This document shows, piece after piece, positions 51,838 to 60,572 of a DNA stretch of 64,000 nucleotides (positions are counted from its first letter, which is position 1; every line of letters starts with the position of its first letter). Source of the DNA: JABFSM01 sp963762545 (lineage in GTDB: Bacteria; Gemmatimonadota; Gemmatimonadetes; Gemmatimonadales; GWC2-71-9). The position numbers and the translations under genes are program-made. A model generated the notes under the pieces. The model saw only the letters and a list, made by a program, of their open reading frames with translations. It ran no database searches and was not told the origin of the DNA. The stretch spans positions 186,001-250,000 of the forward strand of contig CAVXLC010000002.1 of the NCBI GenBank assembly GCA_963762545.1, read 5' to 3'.

Positions 51838-53104
51838 CGGTTCCGTGCCGGTGGGGGAGCAGCATCAGGTCTCCGGCTTGGGTCAGGAGCTCCGGCGGCA
51901 CCGTCGAGGACGGCTCGCGGCGGAATCGGGCATCGCTCGCGAGAAAGGCCTCGATCTGCACTTCATTCTCCTCGGGTTCCAGGGAGCAGGTCGAGAAAAA
52001 TAACAGCCCGCCCGGCCGGACGACCTCCGCGAGTCCCCGCAGCAGATGCCCGCCCTGGGCCGCCAGCGCCGTGAGGGCCGTCTCGGACACCCGCCAGCGC
52101 GCGTCGGGGTGCCGGGCGAAGGCGCCGGTCCCGAGGCAGGGGGCATCCAGCAGGGCCGCATCGAGGGGCCGGACCGCCGGCAGGCCGGCATCGGCCACGA
52201 CGACGGCCGCGGGACCGGAGGTCGCGCGGTCCAGGTTCTCCCTGAGTCGCCGGGCCCGGGCCGGACGGAGATCGCCGGCGGCCACGAATCCGGCCCGCTG
52301 CGAGAAGGCGATGGCCTTGCCCCCCGGTGCCGCGCAGGCATCGAACAGGCGGCTCCCCGCGGGGAGGTCGCAATAGCGGACCACCAGCGCCTGGGCGGGG
52401 TCCTGCACGTAGCAGGAGCCCGAGGCGAACCCGGGCAGCTCCCGGGGCCGGGTTCCCTCCACCACCAGGCCGGCATCGTACGGCGCGGGCCGCCAGGCGA
52501 TGCGCTGCTGGTCCAGGCCGGCCACCAGGGCGTCCCGGTTCCAGCGGGCCGGCTGGATGACCAGCGGCGGCCGGGTGTTGTTGACCCGGAGCAGGTGCTC
52601 GGTCTCGGAGGGACCGAACCGCGCCAGCCAGCGGGCGACCAGCCACGCCGGATGGGAATATTCCACCGAGAGGGCATCGAGGGCGTCCCGCTGATCGGCG
52701 GCCGGCTCCTGTTCGGCCACTTTGCGCAGCACGGCGTTGATGAACCCGCCCACGCGGGCGCCCGCGATCCGGCGCCCCAGCGTCACCGCGGTGTCCACCG
52801 CGGCGTGACGGGGCACCCGTTCCAGGTAGAGCAGCTGGTAGGCCCCCAGCCGGAGAATGTCGAGCAGGTCGTCGCGCACGCCGCCCACGCCGCCGGTCAC
52901 GTACGGGGCGATGGCCTGGTCGAGCGGCGTGCGATGGCGCAGCACACCGGCCGCCAGCTCGTGAGTCAGGCGTTTGTCCGCGTCGGGAAGCCCGGTGAGG
53001 GCGCGCTCCAGCGCGCGATCGTAGGGAACGTCGTGCCGGATATCGTGCAGCACGCGCCAGGCCGCGGCGCGGGGAGGAAGGCCGGGGGACGACCCCCTGT
53101 TCAA
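51800..53104 (-). CDS. rsmB: 16S rRNA (cytosine-C5) methyltransferase RsmB/Sun
   Basis: 434 residues from a TTG at 53104 that overlaps the thiG stop (TTGA). The N-terminal 130 residues are a NusB-like domain (RVLHDIRHDVPYDRAL). The methyltransferase core has the SAM motif LFDACAAPGGKAIAFS, the PC motif LLDAPCLGTGAFARHPDARW and the TC motif FFSTCSLEPEENE. It methylates C967 (E. coli numbering) of 16S rRNA. An N-terminal extension beyond the TTG has no usable start codon. Confidence 0.93.
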   Translation of the reverse strand: MNRGSSPGLPPRAAAWRVLHDIRHDVPYDRALERALTGLPDADKRLTHELAAGVLRHRTPLDQAIAPYVTGGVGGVRDDLLDILRLGAYQLLYLERVPRHAAVDTAVTLGRRIAGARVGGFINAVLRKVAEQEPAADQRDALDALSVEYSHPAWLVARWLARFGPSETEHLLRVNNTRPPLVIQPARWNRDALVAGLDQQRIAWRPAPYDAGLVVEGTRPRELPGFASGSCYVQDPAQALVVRYCDLPAGSRLFDACAAPGGKAIAFSQRAGFVAAGDLRPARARRLRENLDRATSGPAAVVVADAGLPAVRPLDAALLDAPCLGTGAFARHPDARWRVSETALTALAAQGGHLLRGLAEVVRPGGLLFFSTCSLEPEENEVQIEAFLASDARFRREPSSTVPPELLTQAGDLMLLPHRHGTDGAYAARLRRLA

Positions 53105-53886
53105 CCCGCCATGCCCCGGGTGGGCGAGGAGGGCGCCGCGACCTCCCGCCGGGGCATTCTGCCGGCGAGGAACGCCAGCCGGCCGGCATCGGTGGCCTGG
53201 CGCATGGCTTCGGCCATGGCAACCGGGTGGGCCGCTTCGGCGAGCGCGGTATTCATGAGGATCCCGTCCACGCCCTGCTCCATCACCAGACAGGCATCCG
53301 AGGCGGTGCCCACCCCAGCGTCGACGATGACCGGGACCGTGAGCCGCCGCTTGATGGTGCGGATCGAATAGGGGTTGAGGAGGCCGAGCCCGCTGCCGAT
53401 CGGCGAGGCGAGCGGCATGACCGCGGCGCACCCGATCTCCTCGAGCTTGAGGGCGGTGATCAGGTCGTCGTTGGTATACGCCAGGACCTGGAAGCCGTCG
53501 GCCACCAGCTCCCGGGCCGCGACGAGCAGCCCTGCGACATCGGGCAGCAGGGTCTCCTTGTCGCCGATGACCTCGAGCTTCACGAAGTCGTTGAAGCCCG
53601 CCGCGCGCCCCAGCCGGGCGTAGCGGACCGCTTCGTCGGCGGAATAACAGCCGGCGGTATTGGCCAGCAGGAAGTACCGGGCCGGATCGAGGTGGTGGAG
53701 CACGCCTTCCTCCTTGCTCCGATCGAGGTCCACCCGCCGGACGGCCACCGTCACGCACTCGGCGCCGGAGGCCGCGATCGCCGCGATCATCTGCGCGTTG
53801 CTGGCATACTTGCCGGTGCCGACAAAGAGCCGGGACCGGAAGGAATGCCCGCCGATGACCAGCGGATGGTCCAGCGCGTCGCTCAT
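53101..53886 (-). CDS. thiG: Thiazole synthase ThiG
   Basis: 261 residues from the ATG at 53886, one base after the thiS stop. A TIM barrel with the active-site Lys region FVKLEVIGDKETLLPD and the phosphate site MPLASPIGSGLGLLNP. It forms the thiazole phosphate moiety of thiamine from deoxyxylulose 5-phosphate and ThiS thiocarboxylate. Flanked by thiS and thiE; no thiF-type activator is in the window. Confidence 0.96.
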   Translation of the reverse strand: MSDALDHPLVIGGHSFRSRLFVGTGKYASNAQMIAAIAASGAECVTVAVRRVDLDRSKEEGVLHHLDPARYFLLANTAGCYSADEAVRYARLGRAAGFNDFVKLEVIGDKETLLPDVAGLLVAARELVADGFQVLAYTNDDLITALKLEEIGCAAVMPLASPIGSGLGLLNPYSIRTIKRRLTVPVIVDAGVGTASDACLVMEQGVDGILMNTALAEAAHPVAMAEAMRQATDAGRLAFLAGRMPRREVAAPSSPTRGMAG

Positions 53887-53887
53887 G

Positions 53888-54088
53888 TCAGCCGCCTCCG
53901 ACAAAGTGCACCAGCTCGACCCGGTCGCCGTCGTCCAGCGGGGTCTGCTCCAGCTCGGGACGCCGCACGATCCGGCGATTCAGCTCCACCACGACCCCGC
54001 GGGGGTCGAGCGCCAGCGCCGCCAGGAGTCCGGCCGCGGTCAGCGGGCCGTCAAACCGCCGCGGCTCGCCGTTCACCACCAGGTTCAT
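53888..54088 (-). CDS. thiS: Sulfur carrier protein ThiS
   Basis: 66 residues, a beta-grasp fold beginning MNLVVNGEPRRF and ending in VHFVGGG, so it has the C-terminal Gly-Gly needed for adenylation and thiocarboxylation. It sits between thiE and thiG with gaps of 1-2 bases. Confidence 0.9.
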   Translation of the reverse strand: MNLVVNGEPRRFDGPLTAAGLLAALALDPRGVVVELNRRIVRRPELEQTPLDDGDRVELVHFVGGG

Positions 54089-54090
54089 GG

Positions 54091-54714
54091 TCACGCCTCC
54101 GCGATCCAGGGAGCCACCAGCGCCACCGCGGCCGCGGCGGGATCGGGCGCGTCCCAGAGCGCGGTGATCGCCGCCACGCCCCAGGCACCCGCCTGCCGTA
54201 CCGAGGCCGCTCGCTCGGCCGTCATGCCACCGATGGCCACCACCGGCGTCCCGCGCGCGCAGAGCTCCGCGAGCCAGGCGAGTCCGCGCGCCGGCCGCCC
54301 GGGGTGGGAGGGCGTCTCGAACACGTTGCCCGCCACCAGGTAGTCCGCGCCTTCGCCGATGGCGGCCTCGGCTTCCGCCGCGCTGTGCACCGACACGCCG
54401 ATCCACCCGTTCGAGAGCACCAGCCGCGCATCACCCGGCGCCAGATCGGTCCGGCGGAGCTGGACGCCCTGCGCGCCGACTGCGCGGGCGAGATCGGGCC
54501 GGGCGTGGACGATGACCGCGGCCTCGGGTGGCCGGGCCAGCGCGGTCACCCGCTCGGCAAAGACCGCGAGCTGAGCGGTGGTTCCCTCGGGAGCCCGGAC
54601 CACCACGGCCGCCGCCGGACCCACCGCCGCCACCGCCGCGGCCCGCAGGCCGAAATCCGCGGCCCGGCAGACCGAGTCCGTCGTCACCGCAAAGAGACGT
54701 GGCAGCGGCCTCAT
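54091..54714 (-). CDS. thiE: Thiamine-phosphate synthase-like ThiE
   Basis: 207 residues from the ATG at 54714, overlapping the fmt stop (ATGA). The fold follows ThiE/TenI: LFAVTTD, a GVQLRRTDLAPGDARL region, VSVHSAAEAEAAIGEGADYLVAGNVFETPSHPG and VVAIGGMTAERAASV. ThiE couples the pyrimidine and thiazole phosphates. TenI-like aromatases share the fold, so thiazole tautomerase activity is an alternative, especially next to thiG. Confidence 0.85.
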   Translation of the reverse strand: MRPLPRLFAVTTDSVCRAADFGLRAAAVAAVGPAAAVVVRAPEGTTAQLAVFAERVTALARPPEAAVIVHARPDLARAVGAQGVQLRRTDLAPGDARLVLSNGWIGVSVHSAAEAEAAIGEGADYLVAGNVFETPSHPGRPARGLAWLAELCARGTPVVAIGGMTAERAASVRQAGAWGVAAITALWDAPDPAAAAVALVAPWIAEA

Positions 54715-55634
54715 TGGAACACCGTCACCGCCTCGGCCCGGCGTCCCCGGATCCAGTCCTGCGCGGGCATCCGGGTCTTTCCGGACGGCTTGACGTCGGC
54801 AATCCGGACCGCGCCGCGTCGGGTCGCGATGGTGAGGTCCGGGCTGGTGCGCAGGACGTGGCCCGGCACGCCGGAGCCCGGCACCGGCGCGGCGCCGAAC
54901 AGCTTGATCTCCTGGCCCTCGAGCACGGTCCAGGCCCCCGGCTCCGGATCGAAGGCGCGAATACCCTGGCTCACCGCGTCGGCGGTGTCGTCCCACACGA
55001 TACGGGTGACGCCCCGGTCGATCTTGTGGGCGTAGGTCGCGCGGGATTCGTCCTGCGGCACCGGGGTGATCCCGCCGAGCCGCATCAGCGCGAGCGCCTC
55101 GACCAGGGTATCCGCGCCGAGGACGGCGAGCCGCTCGGTCAGGGTTCCCGCGGTCTCGTCCGGGCCGATCGGGAGCCTGCTCTGGTGCAGGATCGGGCCG
55201 GTATCCATCCCGGGCTCCATCACCATGATGGAGATGCCGGTCTCCCGGTCGCCCGCCCGGATGGCCCAGTTGATCGGCGCGGCGCCGCGCCACCGCGGCA
55301 GCAGCGACGCGTGCACGTTGATCATGCCGCGGGACGGAAGCGAGAGGACGTCGGGCCCGAGGATGTGGCCGTAGGCCACCACGACGCCGATCTCGGGTTG
55401 CCAGTGCCGCAGCGCGGCGAGGAAGAGATCCCCCCGGGGCCGGTCGGGCTGGAGCACCGGAATCCCCTGGCGCAGCGCTGCCTGCTTGACGGGAGGTGGC
55501 ACCAGGACGGAGCGGGAGCGGCCGTGCGGCTTGTCGGGCTGGGTGACGACGCCGACCACCTGCGCGCGCTCGGCCAGCAGCGCCTCGAGGCTCGGCACCG
55601 CGAACTCCGGCGTGCCGAAGAAGACGATGCGCAT
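54711..55634 (-). CDS. fmt: Methionyl-tRNA formyltransferase
   Basis: 307 residues from the ATG at 55634. It begins MRIVFFGTPEFAVPSLEALL, with the catalytic block MINVHASLLPRWRGAAPINWAI (Asn-His) and GISIMVMEPGMDTGP. The C-terminal OB-like domain follows. It formylates initiator Met-tRNA using 10-formyl-THF. It overlaps def (TAATG), the usual partner that removes the formyl group. Confidence 0.96.
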   Translation of the reverse strand: MRIVFFGTPEFAVPSLEALLAERAQVVGVVTQPDKPHGRSRSVLVPPPVKQAALRQGIPVLQPDRPRGDLFLAALRHWQPEIGVVVAYGHILGPDVLSLPSRGMINVHASLLPRWRGAAPINWAIRAGDRETGISIMVMEPGMDTGPILHQSRLPIGPDETAGTLTERLAVLGADTLVEALALMRLGGITPVPQDESRATYAHKIDRGVTRIVWDDTADAVSQGIRAFDPEPGAWTVLEGQEIKLFGAAPVPGSGVPGHVLRTSPDLTIATRRGAVRIADVKPSGKTRMPAQDWIRGRRAEAVTVFQ

Positions 55635-56167
55635 TACAGCGGCCGCGCGTGCTCCGGACGGATGGTCTTGATGACGCCCTCCCCGCGGTGCTCCTTCTTC
55701 CACCGGGCCACCAGGAGCTGGCGCTTGAGGGCGCCCAGATGGTCGATGAACAGGATGCCGTCGAGGTGGTCGATCTCGTGCTGAATGGCGCGGGCCAGGA
55801 GCCCGGTCGCCTCCTTGCGATACGGCTGGCCGTTGCGGTCCACCGCCTCGAGGACGATGCGTTCCGGCCGGGTCACCTCGCCGTAGGCGTCGGGGATCGA
55901 GAGGCAGCCCTCCTCGGCGCGGTCCCGTCCCTCCGTGCTGACGATCACCGGATTCACCATGACGAACCGCTCCTCCTGGACCCCCACCACCGCGATCCGG
56001 GTGGCCGTGCCCACCTGGTTGGCCGCGAGGCCCACGCCCTTGGCGGCGTCCATGGTCTCGAACAGATCGTCGATGAACCGCCGCACCGCGCCGTCGACCA
56101 GGGCGACCTCGGCGCTCTGCTGCCGGAGCACCGGCGAGCCCAGGAGGTGAAGATCGCGGACCGCCAT
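55634..56167 (-). CDS. def: Peptide deformylase
   Basis: 177 residues. All three motifs are present: GVGLAANQVG (about residue 45), EEGCLSIPDAYG (Cys ligand, about 91) and QHEIDHLDGILFID (HExxH, about 134). It removes the N-formyl group from nascent proteins using a metal. It follows yajC by one base and overlaps fmt. Confidence 0.96.
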   Translation of the reverse strand: MAVRDLHLLGSPVLRQQSAEVALVDGAVRRFIDDLFETMDAAKGVGLAANQVGTATRIAVVGVQEERFVMVNPVIVSTEGRDRAEEGCLSIPDAYGEVTRPERIVLEAVDRNGQPYRKEATGLLARAIQHEIDHLDGILFIDHLGALKRQLLVARWKKEHRGEGVIKTIRPEHARPL

Positions 56168-56168
56168 G

Positions 56169-56492
56169 CTACGCCGTGGGAGACACGTTGTCGCCGACCC
56201 GGACGATCCGCCCCCGCTCCACCACCAGCGTCGCGGTGCCGCTCTCGATGGTGATCCGGTCTTCCTTGATGTCCTTGACCCGGCCCACGATGCCGCCCGC
56301 GGTGGTGACGTCGTCCCCCTTCTTGAGACCGCTCAGGAGGTCGGCATGCTTCTTCCGCGCCACCGACTGGGGGCGAATGAGCAGGAAATAGAAGATCAGG
56401 ATGATCGCGCCGAACTGGAACAGCAGAATGGCGAGCGAGCCGCTTCCGCTTCCACCGGCCGGGGCCATCAAGCTTGCGAGCAGCGTGTTCAT
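56169..56492 (-). CDS. yajC: Preprotein translocase subunit YajC
   Basis: 107 residues. One N-terminal membrane helix (about residues 22-41, AILLFQFGAIILIFYFLLIRP) is followed by the small YajC domain (LLSGLKKGDDVTTAGGIVGRV). It associates with SecDF at the cytoplasmic membrane. It is coupled to tgt by ATGA, the classical tgt-yajC order. Confidence 0.94.
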   Translation of the reverse strand: MNTLLASLMAPAGGSGSGSLAILLFQFGAIILIFYFLLIRPQSVARKKHADLLSGLKKGDDVTTAGGIVGRVKDIKEDRITIESGTATLVVERGRIVRVGDNVSPTA

Positions 56493-57655
56493 GCGTCCTC
56501 TTTGGCGTGGTAGCGCTGGAGCCACTCGCGGCTCCAGCGGTCGAACCGCTGCGTCAGGATGGCCTCCCGGGCCTGCTCCCCGATCCGCAGCAGATACCGG
56601 ACGTTGTGCAGCGAGATCAGCCGCAACCCGAGGATATCGCCCGCCACGAACAGGTGGCGCAGGTACCCGCGGGAGAATCTCGCGCAGGTGGCGCAGTCGC
56701 ACCCGGCGTCCAGCGGCGCGTCGTCGGTGCGGTGCGAGGCCTTGCGGATGTTGACCCGGCCGGTCGAGGTCCAGGCGCTCCCGTGCCGGCCGTTCCGGGT
56801 GGCCGCGACGCAGTCGAAGAGGTCCACGCCGCGGGCGATTCCCTCGACCAGATCCTCGGGAAATCCGACGCCCATAAGATAACGGGGCCGGTCCCGGGGC
56901 AGCCCGCTCGCCAGCGATTCCAGCACCCGGTGCATGACCGGCTTCGGCTCGCCCACCGAGAGGCCGCCGATGGCGATGCCGGTCCAGGGACCTCGCTCGA
57001 GCGTGCCCTCGAGCGAGCGGAGCCGGAGCTCGTCGTGGGAGCCGCCCTGGACGATGGGCCAGAGGGTCTGGCGACTTCCTGACAGTTCCTCATGCCGCGC
57101 CTTGCATCGCGTCAGCCACCGCAGCGTCCGCTCCATCCCCTCCTCGGCCAGCTCCCAGGAGGCCTGGCCGGGCACCACGTGGTCGAACGCCATCGCGATG
57201 TCGGCGCCGAGCGCCCACTGGATCTCCATCGAGGATTCCGGCGTCAGGGTGCGCACCGAGCCGTCGATGTGACTGGTGAACTCCACGCCGTCCTCCGCGA
57301 TCTTCCTGAGGCCCGCGAGGGAGAAGACCTGGAAGCCTCCCGAGTCGGTCAGCATCGGGCGATCCCAGGAAGTGAACCGGTGGAGTCCGCCCATCGCGCG
57401 GATGACCTGCTCTCCGGGCCGGAGGTGGAGGTGATAGGTATTGCCCAGGATGATCTGGGCGCCGGCCTGCGCCACCTCCTCGGGATGCAGGCCCCGCACG
57501 GTGCCGTAGGTGCCCACCGGCATGAAGGCGGGGGTGAGCACGTCGCCGTGAGGGAGACGCAGGAGGCCGGCGCGGGCTTCGCTCTGGGACGCCTCGAGCC
57601 GGAACCCGAACCGATCCGGCGCCGCACCGTGTCCCGCTCCCGGTGCTCCGCTCAC
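56489..57655 (-). CDS. tgt: Queuine tRNA-ribosyltransferase
   Basis: 388 residues from a GTG at 57655 overlapping the queA stop (GTGA). Active-site regions: MLTDSGGFQVFSL (Asp), VQGGSHDELR, IGGLSVGEP and DLFDCVAATRNGRHG with nucleophilic Asp. The zinc site is GCDCATCARFSRGYLRHL. It exchanges guanine 34 in GU(N) tRNAs for the queuosine precursor. Confidence 0.96.
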   Translation of the reverse strand: MSGAPGAGHGAAPDRFGFRLEASQSEARAGLLRLPHGDVLTPAFMPVGTYGTVRGLHPEEVAQAGAQIILGNTYHLHLRPGEQVIRAMGGLHRFTSWDRPMLTDSGGFQVFSLAGLRKIAEDGVEFTSHIDGSVRTLTPESSMEIQWALGADIAMAFDHVVPGQASWELAEEGMERTLRWLTRCKARHEELSGSRQTLWPIVQGGSHDELRLRSLEGTLERGPWTGIAIGGLSVGEPKPVMHRVLESLASGLPRDRPRYLMGVGFPEDLVEGIARGVDLFDCVAATRNGRHGSAWTSTGRVNIRKASHRTDDAPLDAGCDCATCARFSRGYLRHLFVAGDILGLRLISLHNVRYLLRIGEQAREAILTQRFDRWSREWLQRYHAKEDA

Positions 57656-58767
57656 ACGACCGCCATCGCGTCGCCGTAGCTGTAGAAGCGGTAGCGCGCC
57701 GCCACGGCGTGCCGGTAGGCCGCCAGCGTCGTGTCGTAACCCGCGAACGCCGCCACCAGCATGAGCAGGGTCGACCGGGGCAGATGGAAGTTGGTGATCA
57801 GCCGGTCCACGACCAGGAAGCGGTACCCCGGCGTGATCATCAGCCGGGTGTCCCCGGCGCCCGGCGCGACGGTCCGATCCGCCCGCGCCGCCGATTCGAG
57901 GGCCCGCACCACCGTGGTGCCGACGGCCCACACCGCGGCGCCCCGCGCCCGCGCGGCGGCGATCGCCTCCGCCACCGCGGGCGGAATGTCGTACCGCTCC
58001 GGATGCATCGGATGCCGGGAGAAGTCCTCCTCCTCCACCGGCTTGAAGGTGCCGGGTCCCACTTCGAGGTCGAGCCGCGCGATCCGGACCCCGCGTGCCT
58101 CGAGGGCGCCGAGCAGCCCCGGCGTGAAGTGCAGCCCCGCCGTGGGCGCCGCGACGCTGCCTTCCCGCTCCGCGAAGACGGTCTGATACCTGACGTCGTC
58201 GTCGGGGGTCGGCTCCCGGTCGATGTAGGGCGGCAGCGGGAGGCGGCCGATCCGTTCCATGGCCGCTTCCGCGGTGCCGCCATGGAACCGGACCCGCCGG
58301 TAGCCGTCGGGCAGCTCTTCGACGGTCTCGACGCTCTGGCCCCGGCCCAGGTCGATCCGCTTGCCCGGCTTGAGCGCGCTGCCGGGCCGGCCCATGGCCA
58401 CCCAGGTATGATCGGCGGCGGGGTGCAGCAGGAGGACCTCCGCGGGCGCGCCCGAGGGCCGGCGGCCGAGCAGACGGGCGTGGCGCACCTTGGTGGAGTT
58501 GAGGACCAGCAGGTCGCCGGCGGGGATGAGGTCGACGAGATCGGAGAAGCGGCGGTCCTCGGACCGCGCCAGGTCCAGCCGGGGAATGACACCGCCCGGC
58601 GGGATCATCAATGGAGCGTCCTCCCGGCTTGCCGGCTTCCCGTCTTCCCGCCGCACCACCAGCAGCCGGCTTTCCCCGCGCACCGCGCTGGGCGTCTGGG
58701 CGATCAGCTCCGGGGGCAGCGCGTAGTCGAAATCGGATGTACGGAGGGGCACCGCCAGGTCATTCAT
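57652..58767 (-). CDS. queA: S-adenosylmethionine:tRNA ribosyltransferase-isomerase
   Basis: 371 residues from the ATG at 58767, overlapping the ruvB stop by 8 bases. It begins LRTSDFDYALPPELIAQTP, with LLVLNSTKVRHARLLGRR and AAPTAGLHFTPGLL later and GTTVVRALES near residue 295, all typical of QueA. It adds the epoxycyclopentane ring in queuosine synthesis, directly before tgt. Confidence 0.95.
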   Translation of the reverse strand: MNDLAVPLRTSDFDYALPPELIAQTPSAVRGESRLLVVRREDGKPASREDAPLMIPPGGVIPRLDLARSEDRRFSDLVDLIPAGDLLVLNSTKVRHARLLGRRPSGAPAEVLLLHPAADHTWVAMGRPGSALKPGKRIDLGRGQSVETVEELPDGYRRVRFHGGTAEAAMERIGRLPLPPYIDREPTPDDDVRYQTVFAEREGSVAAPTAGLHFTPGLLGALEARGVRIARLDLEVGPGTFKPVEEEDFSRHPMHPERYDIPPAVAEAIAAARARGAAVWAVGTTVVRALESAARADRTVAPGAGDTRLMITPGYRFLVVDRLITNFHLPRSTLLMLVAAFAGYDTTLAAYRHAVAARYRFYSYGDAMAVV

Positions 58768-59791
58768 CGAACAGTGCGGCCTGGCCTCCCGCGGGCGGCG
58801 GGGTGATTCCGAAGCGGCGATAGGCGTTGGCGGTGGCCATACGGCCCCGCTGGGTGCGCTCGATGAAGCCCTGCTGCAGCAGGTAGGGCTCGTAGACCTC
58901 CTCGAGGGTTCCGGCGTCCTCGCCCACCGCCGCGGCGATGGTGCCGAGTCCCACCGGCCCGCCCCCGAACTTCTCGATGATCGTGGTGAGGATCCGCGCG
59001 TCCATGTCGTCCAGGCCGAATTCATCGACGTTGAGCCGCGCCAGGGCCTCCGCCGCGACGCTCGCGGTAATGACGCCGTCGGCCTTCACCTGGGCGTAGT
59101 CGCGCACCCGGCGGAGCAGCCGGTTGGCGATGCGCGGCGTCCCCCGGCTCCGCCGGGCGATTTCCACCGCGCCGTCGGGCTGGATCTGCACCTTGAGAAT
59201 GCCCGCCGAGCGATGGACGATCCGCGCGAGATCTTCCGGCGGGTAGAAGCTGAGCCGTTCCACGATGCCGAAGCGGGCCCGCATCGGGGGCGTGAGCTGG
59301 CCGAACCGGGTGGTGGCCCCGACCAGGGTGAACGGCTCGACGTTCATCGGAATGGTCTGCGCATTGGGGCCGTCCGCGATCCGCACGTCCACCCGGAAGT
59401 CTTCCATGGCCGGGTAGAGGAACTCCTCGAGCTGCGGCCGCAGCCGGTGAATCTCGTCGATGAAGAGGATGTCGCCCTTGCCGAGCCCGGTGAGCAGGCC
59501 CACCAGGTCTCCCGGCTTCTCGAGCACCGGGCCGGACGACGTGCGGAGCTGGACGCCCATCTCCCGCGCGAGCAGCACCGCCAGCGTGGTCTTGCCGAGG
59601 CCGGGCGGACCGAAGAACAGGATGTGATCGAGCTGGTCGCCGCGGCCCCGGGCGGCATCGATGGCGATCTGGAGCTGGGCCTTGAGCGTGGCCTGCCCCA
59701 CGAACTCGTCGAGCCGGGACGGCCGCAGCACCGCCTCGGCGCCGCCCTCATCAGGCAGCGCGGCGGGCGTGGTGACCTCGACCCGGCTCAG
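58760..59791 (-). CDS. ruvB: Holliday junction helicase RuvB, probable CTG start
   Basis: 343 residues if started at CTG 59791; the first ordinary start, a GTG at 59731, would drop 20 residues (SRVEVTTPAALPDEGGAEA) that look like a normal RuvB N-terminus. The CTG overlaps the previous stop as CTGA, the same NTGA overlap used along this operon. Walker A is FFGPPGLGKTT, Walker B LFIDEIHRL, sensor 1 LVGATTRFG and the Arg finger PPMRARFG; a winged helix closes it. RuvB drives branch migration with RuvA. Confidence 0.9.
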   Translation of the reverse strand: MSRVEVTTPAALPDEGGAEAVLRPSRLDEFVGQATLKAQLQIAIDAARGRGDQLDHILFFGPPGLGKTTLAVLLAREMGVQLRTSSGPVLEKPGDLVGLLTGLGKGDILFIDEIHRLRPQLEEFLYPAMEDFRVDVRIADGPNAQTIPMNVEPFTLVGATTRFGQLTPPMRARFGIVERLSFYPPEDLARIVHRSAGILKVQIQPDGAVEIARRSRGTPRIANRLLRRVRDYAQVKADGVITASVAAEALARLNVDEFGLDDMDARILTTIIEKFGGGPVGLGTIAAAVGEDAGTLEEVYEPYLLQQGFIERTQRGRMATANAYRRFGITPPPAGGQAALFDE

Positions 59792-59973
59792 AGCGCGCTC
59801 GCGTTCCAGCGCACCGGGCGGGTTCCCGGGGTGATCTCATGCTTGGCATGGCACGAGACGCACTTGTCGACGGCCTTGGTGGTTCCCGCGGGCACGAATT
59901 TCCGGTTGGTGGAGCCACAGCGGGTGCACTGCCACTCGGCGGTGACGTGCGGGCTGCTGGATACGGCGATCAT
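59788..59973 (-). CDS. Small zinc-ribbon protein between ruvA and ruvB
   Basis: 61 residues. Two pairs, CTRC and CVSC, separated by 18 residues, form a single zinc ribbon; the CHAKHE segment adds histidines. The start overlaps the ruvA stop (ATGA) and its stop overlaps the ruvB start, so it is locked into the ruv operon. The function is unknown. Its place inside ruvAB is unusual. Confidence 0.75.
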   Translation of the reverse strand: MIAVSSSPHVTAEWQCTRCGSTNRKFVPAGTTKAVDKCVSCHAKHEITPGTRPVRWNASAL

Positions 59974-60572
59974 CCCCGTCCTCCTCGTGGGGTGGTGAGA
60001 TGCTGCAGGGCCCGCCGGACCAGCGCGGCCACGTCGTCGGTGCGCGACTCGGCCAGCACCGCCCGCACGGCCTCGTCGGCGACCGCCGGGGCATAGCCCA
60101 GCGCCAGCAGCGCCTTGGCCGCCTCGTCGGCGGGGCGGCCGCGCCCCGGCGCGGGCGCGATGGCCAGGTCGCTGAACCGGTCCGAGAGCTCCACGATCAG
60201 CTTCTCGGCGCGCTTCTTCCCGATGCCGGTCACCGTGCTGAGCGCGGCGACGTCCTTGCCCTGGATGCTGCGCACCGCCCGTTCCGGCCCCAGCGTCGAC
60301 AGAATGGCCAGCGCCAGCCGGGGCCCGAGGCCGGTCGCGCCGAGCAGACGCTGAAAGATGGCGCGCTCGACCACCGAGTCGAAGCCGTAGAGCGTCCAGG
60401 CGTCTTCCCGAACCACCAGCTCGGTATAGAGCAGGCAGCGCGCGCCCTGAGCCGGCAGCCGCTCGAACACGCCCAGCGGAACCGAGACTTCATAGCCGAC
60501 CCCGCCGTCGGTCTGGATCAGCACCGAATCGCCTTCCCGGTCGGCCAGCACCCCGGTCAGGGTGGCGATCAT
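59970..60572 (-). CDS. ruvA: Holliday junction DNA helicase RuvA
   Basis: 200 residues. It begins MIATLTGVLADREGD and carries two helix-hairpin-helix motifs (LLGATGLGPRLALAILSTL and LSTVTGIGKKRAEKLIVEL). The C-terminal RuvB-binding domain follows a flexible linker (ALLALGYAPAVADEAV). It holds the four-way junction for RuvB and RuvC. It overlaps ruvC (ATGA). Confidence 0.95.
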   Translation of the reverse strand: MIATLTGVLADREGDSVLIQTDGGVGYEVSVPLGVFERLPAQGARCLLYTELVVREDAWTLYGFDSVVERAIFQRLLGATGLGPRLALAILSTLGPERAVRSIQGKDVAALSTVTGIGKKRAEKLIVELSDRFSDLAIAPAPGRGRPADEAAKALLALGYAPAVADEAVRAVLAESRTDDVAALVRRALQHLTTPRGGRG

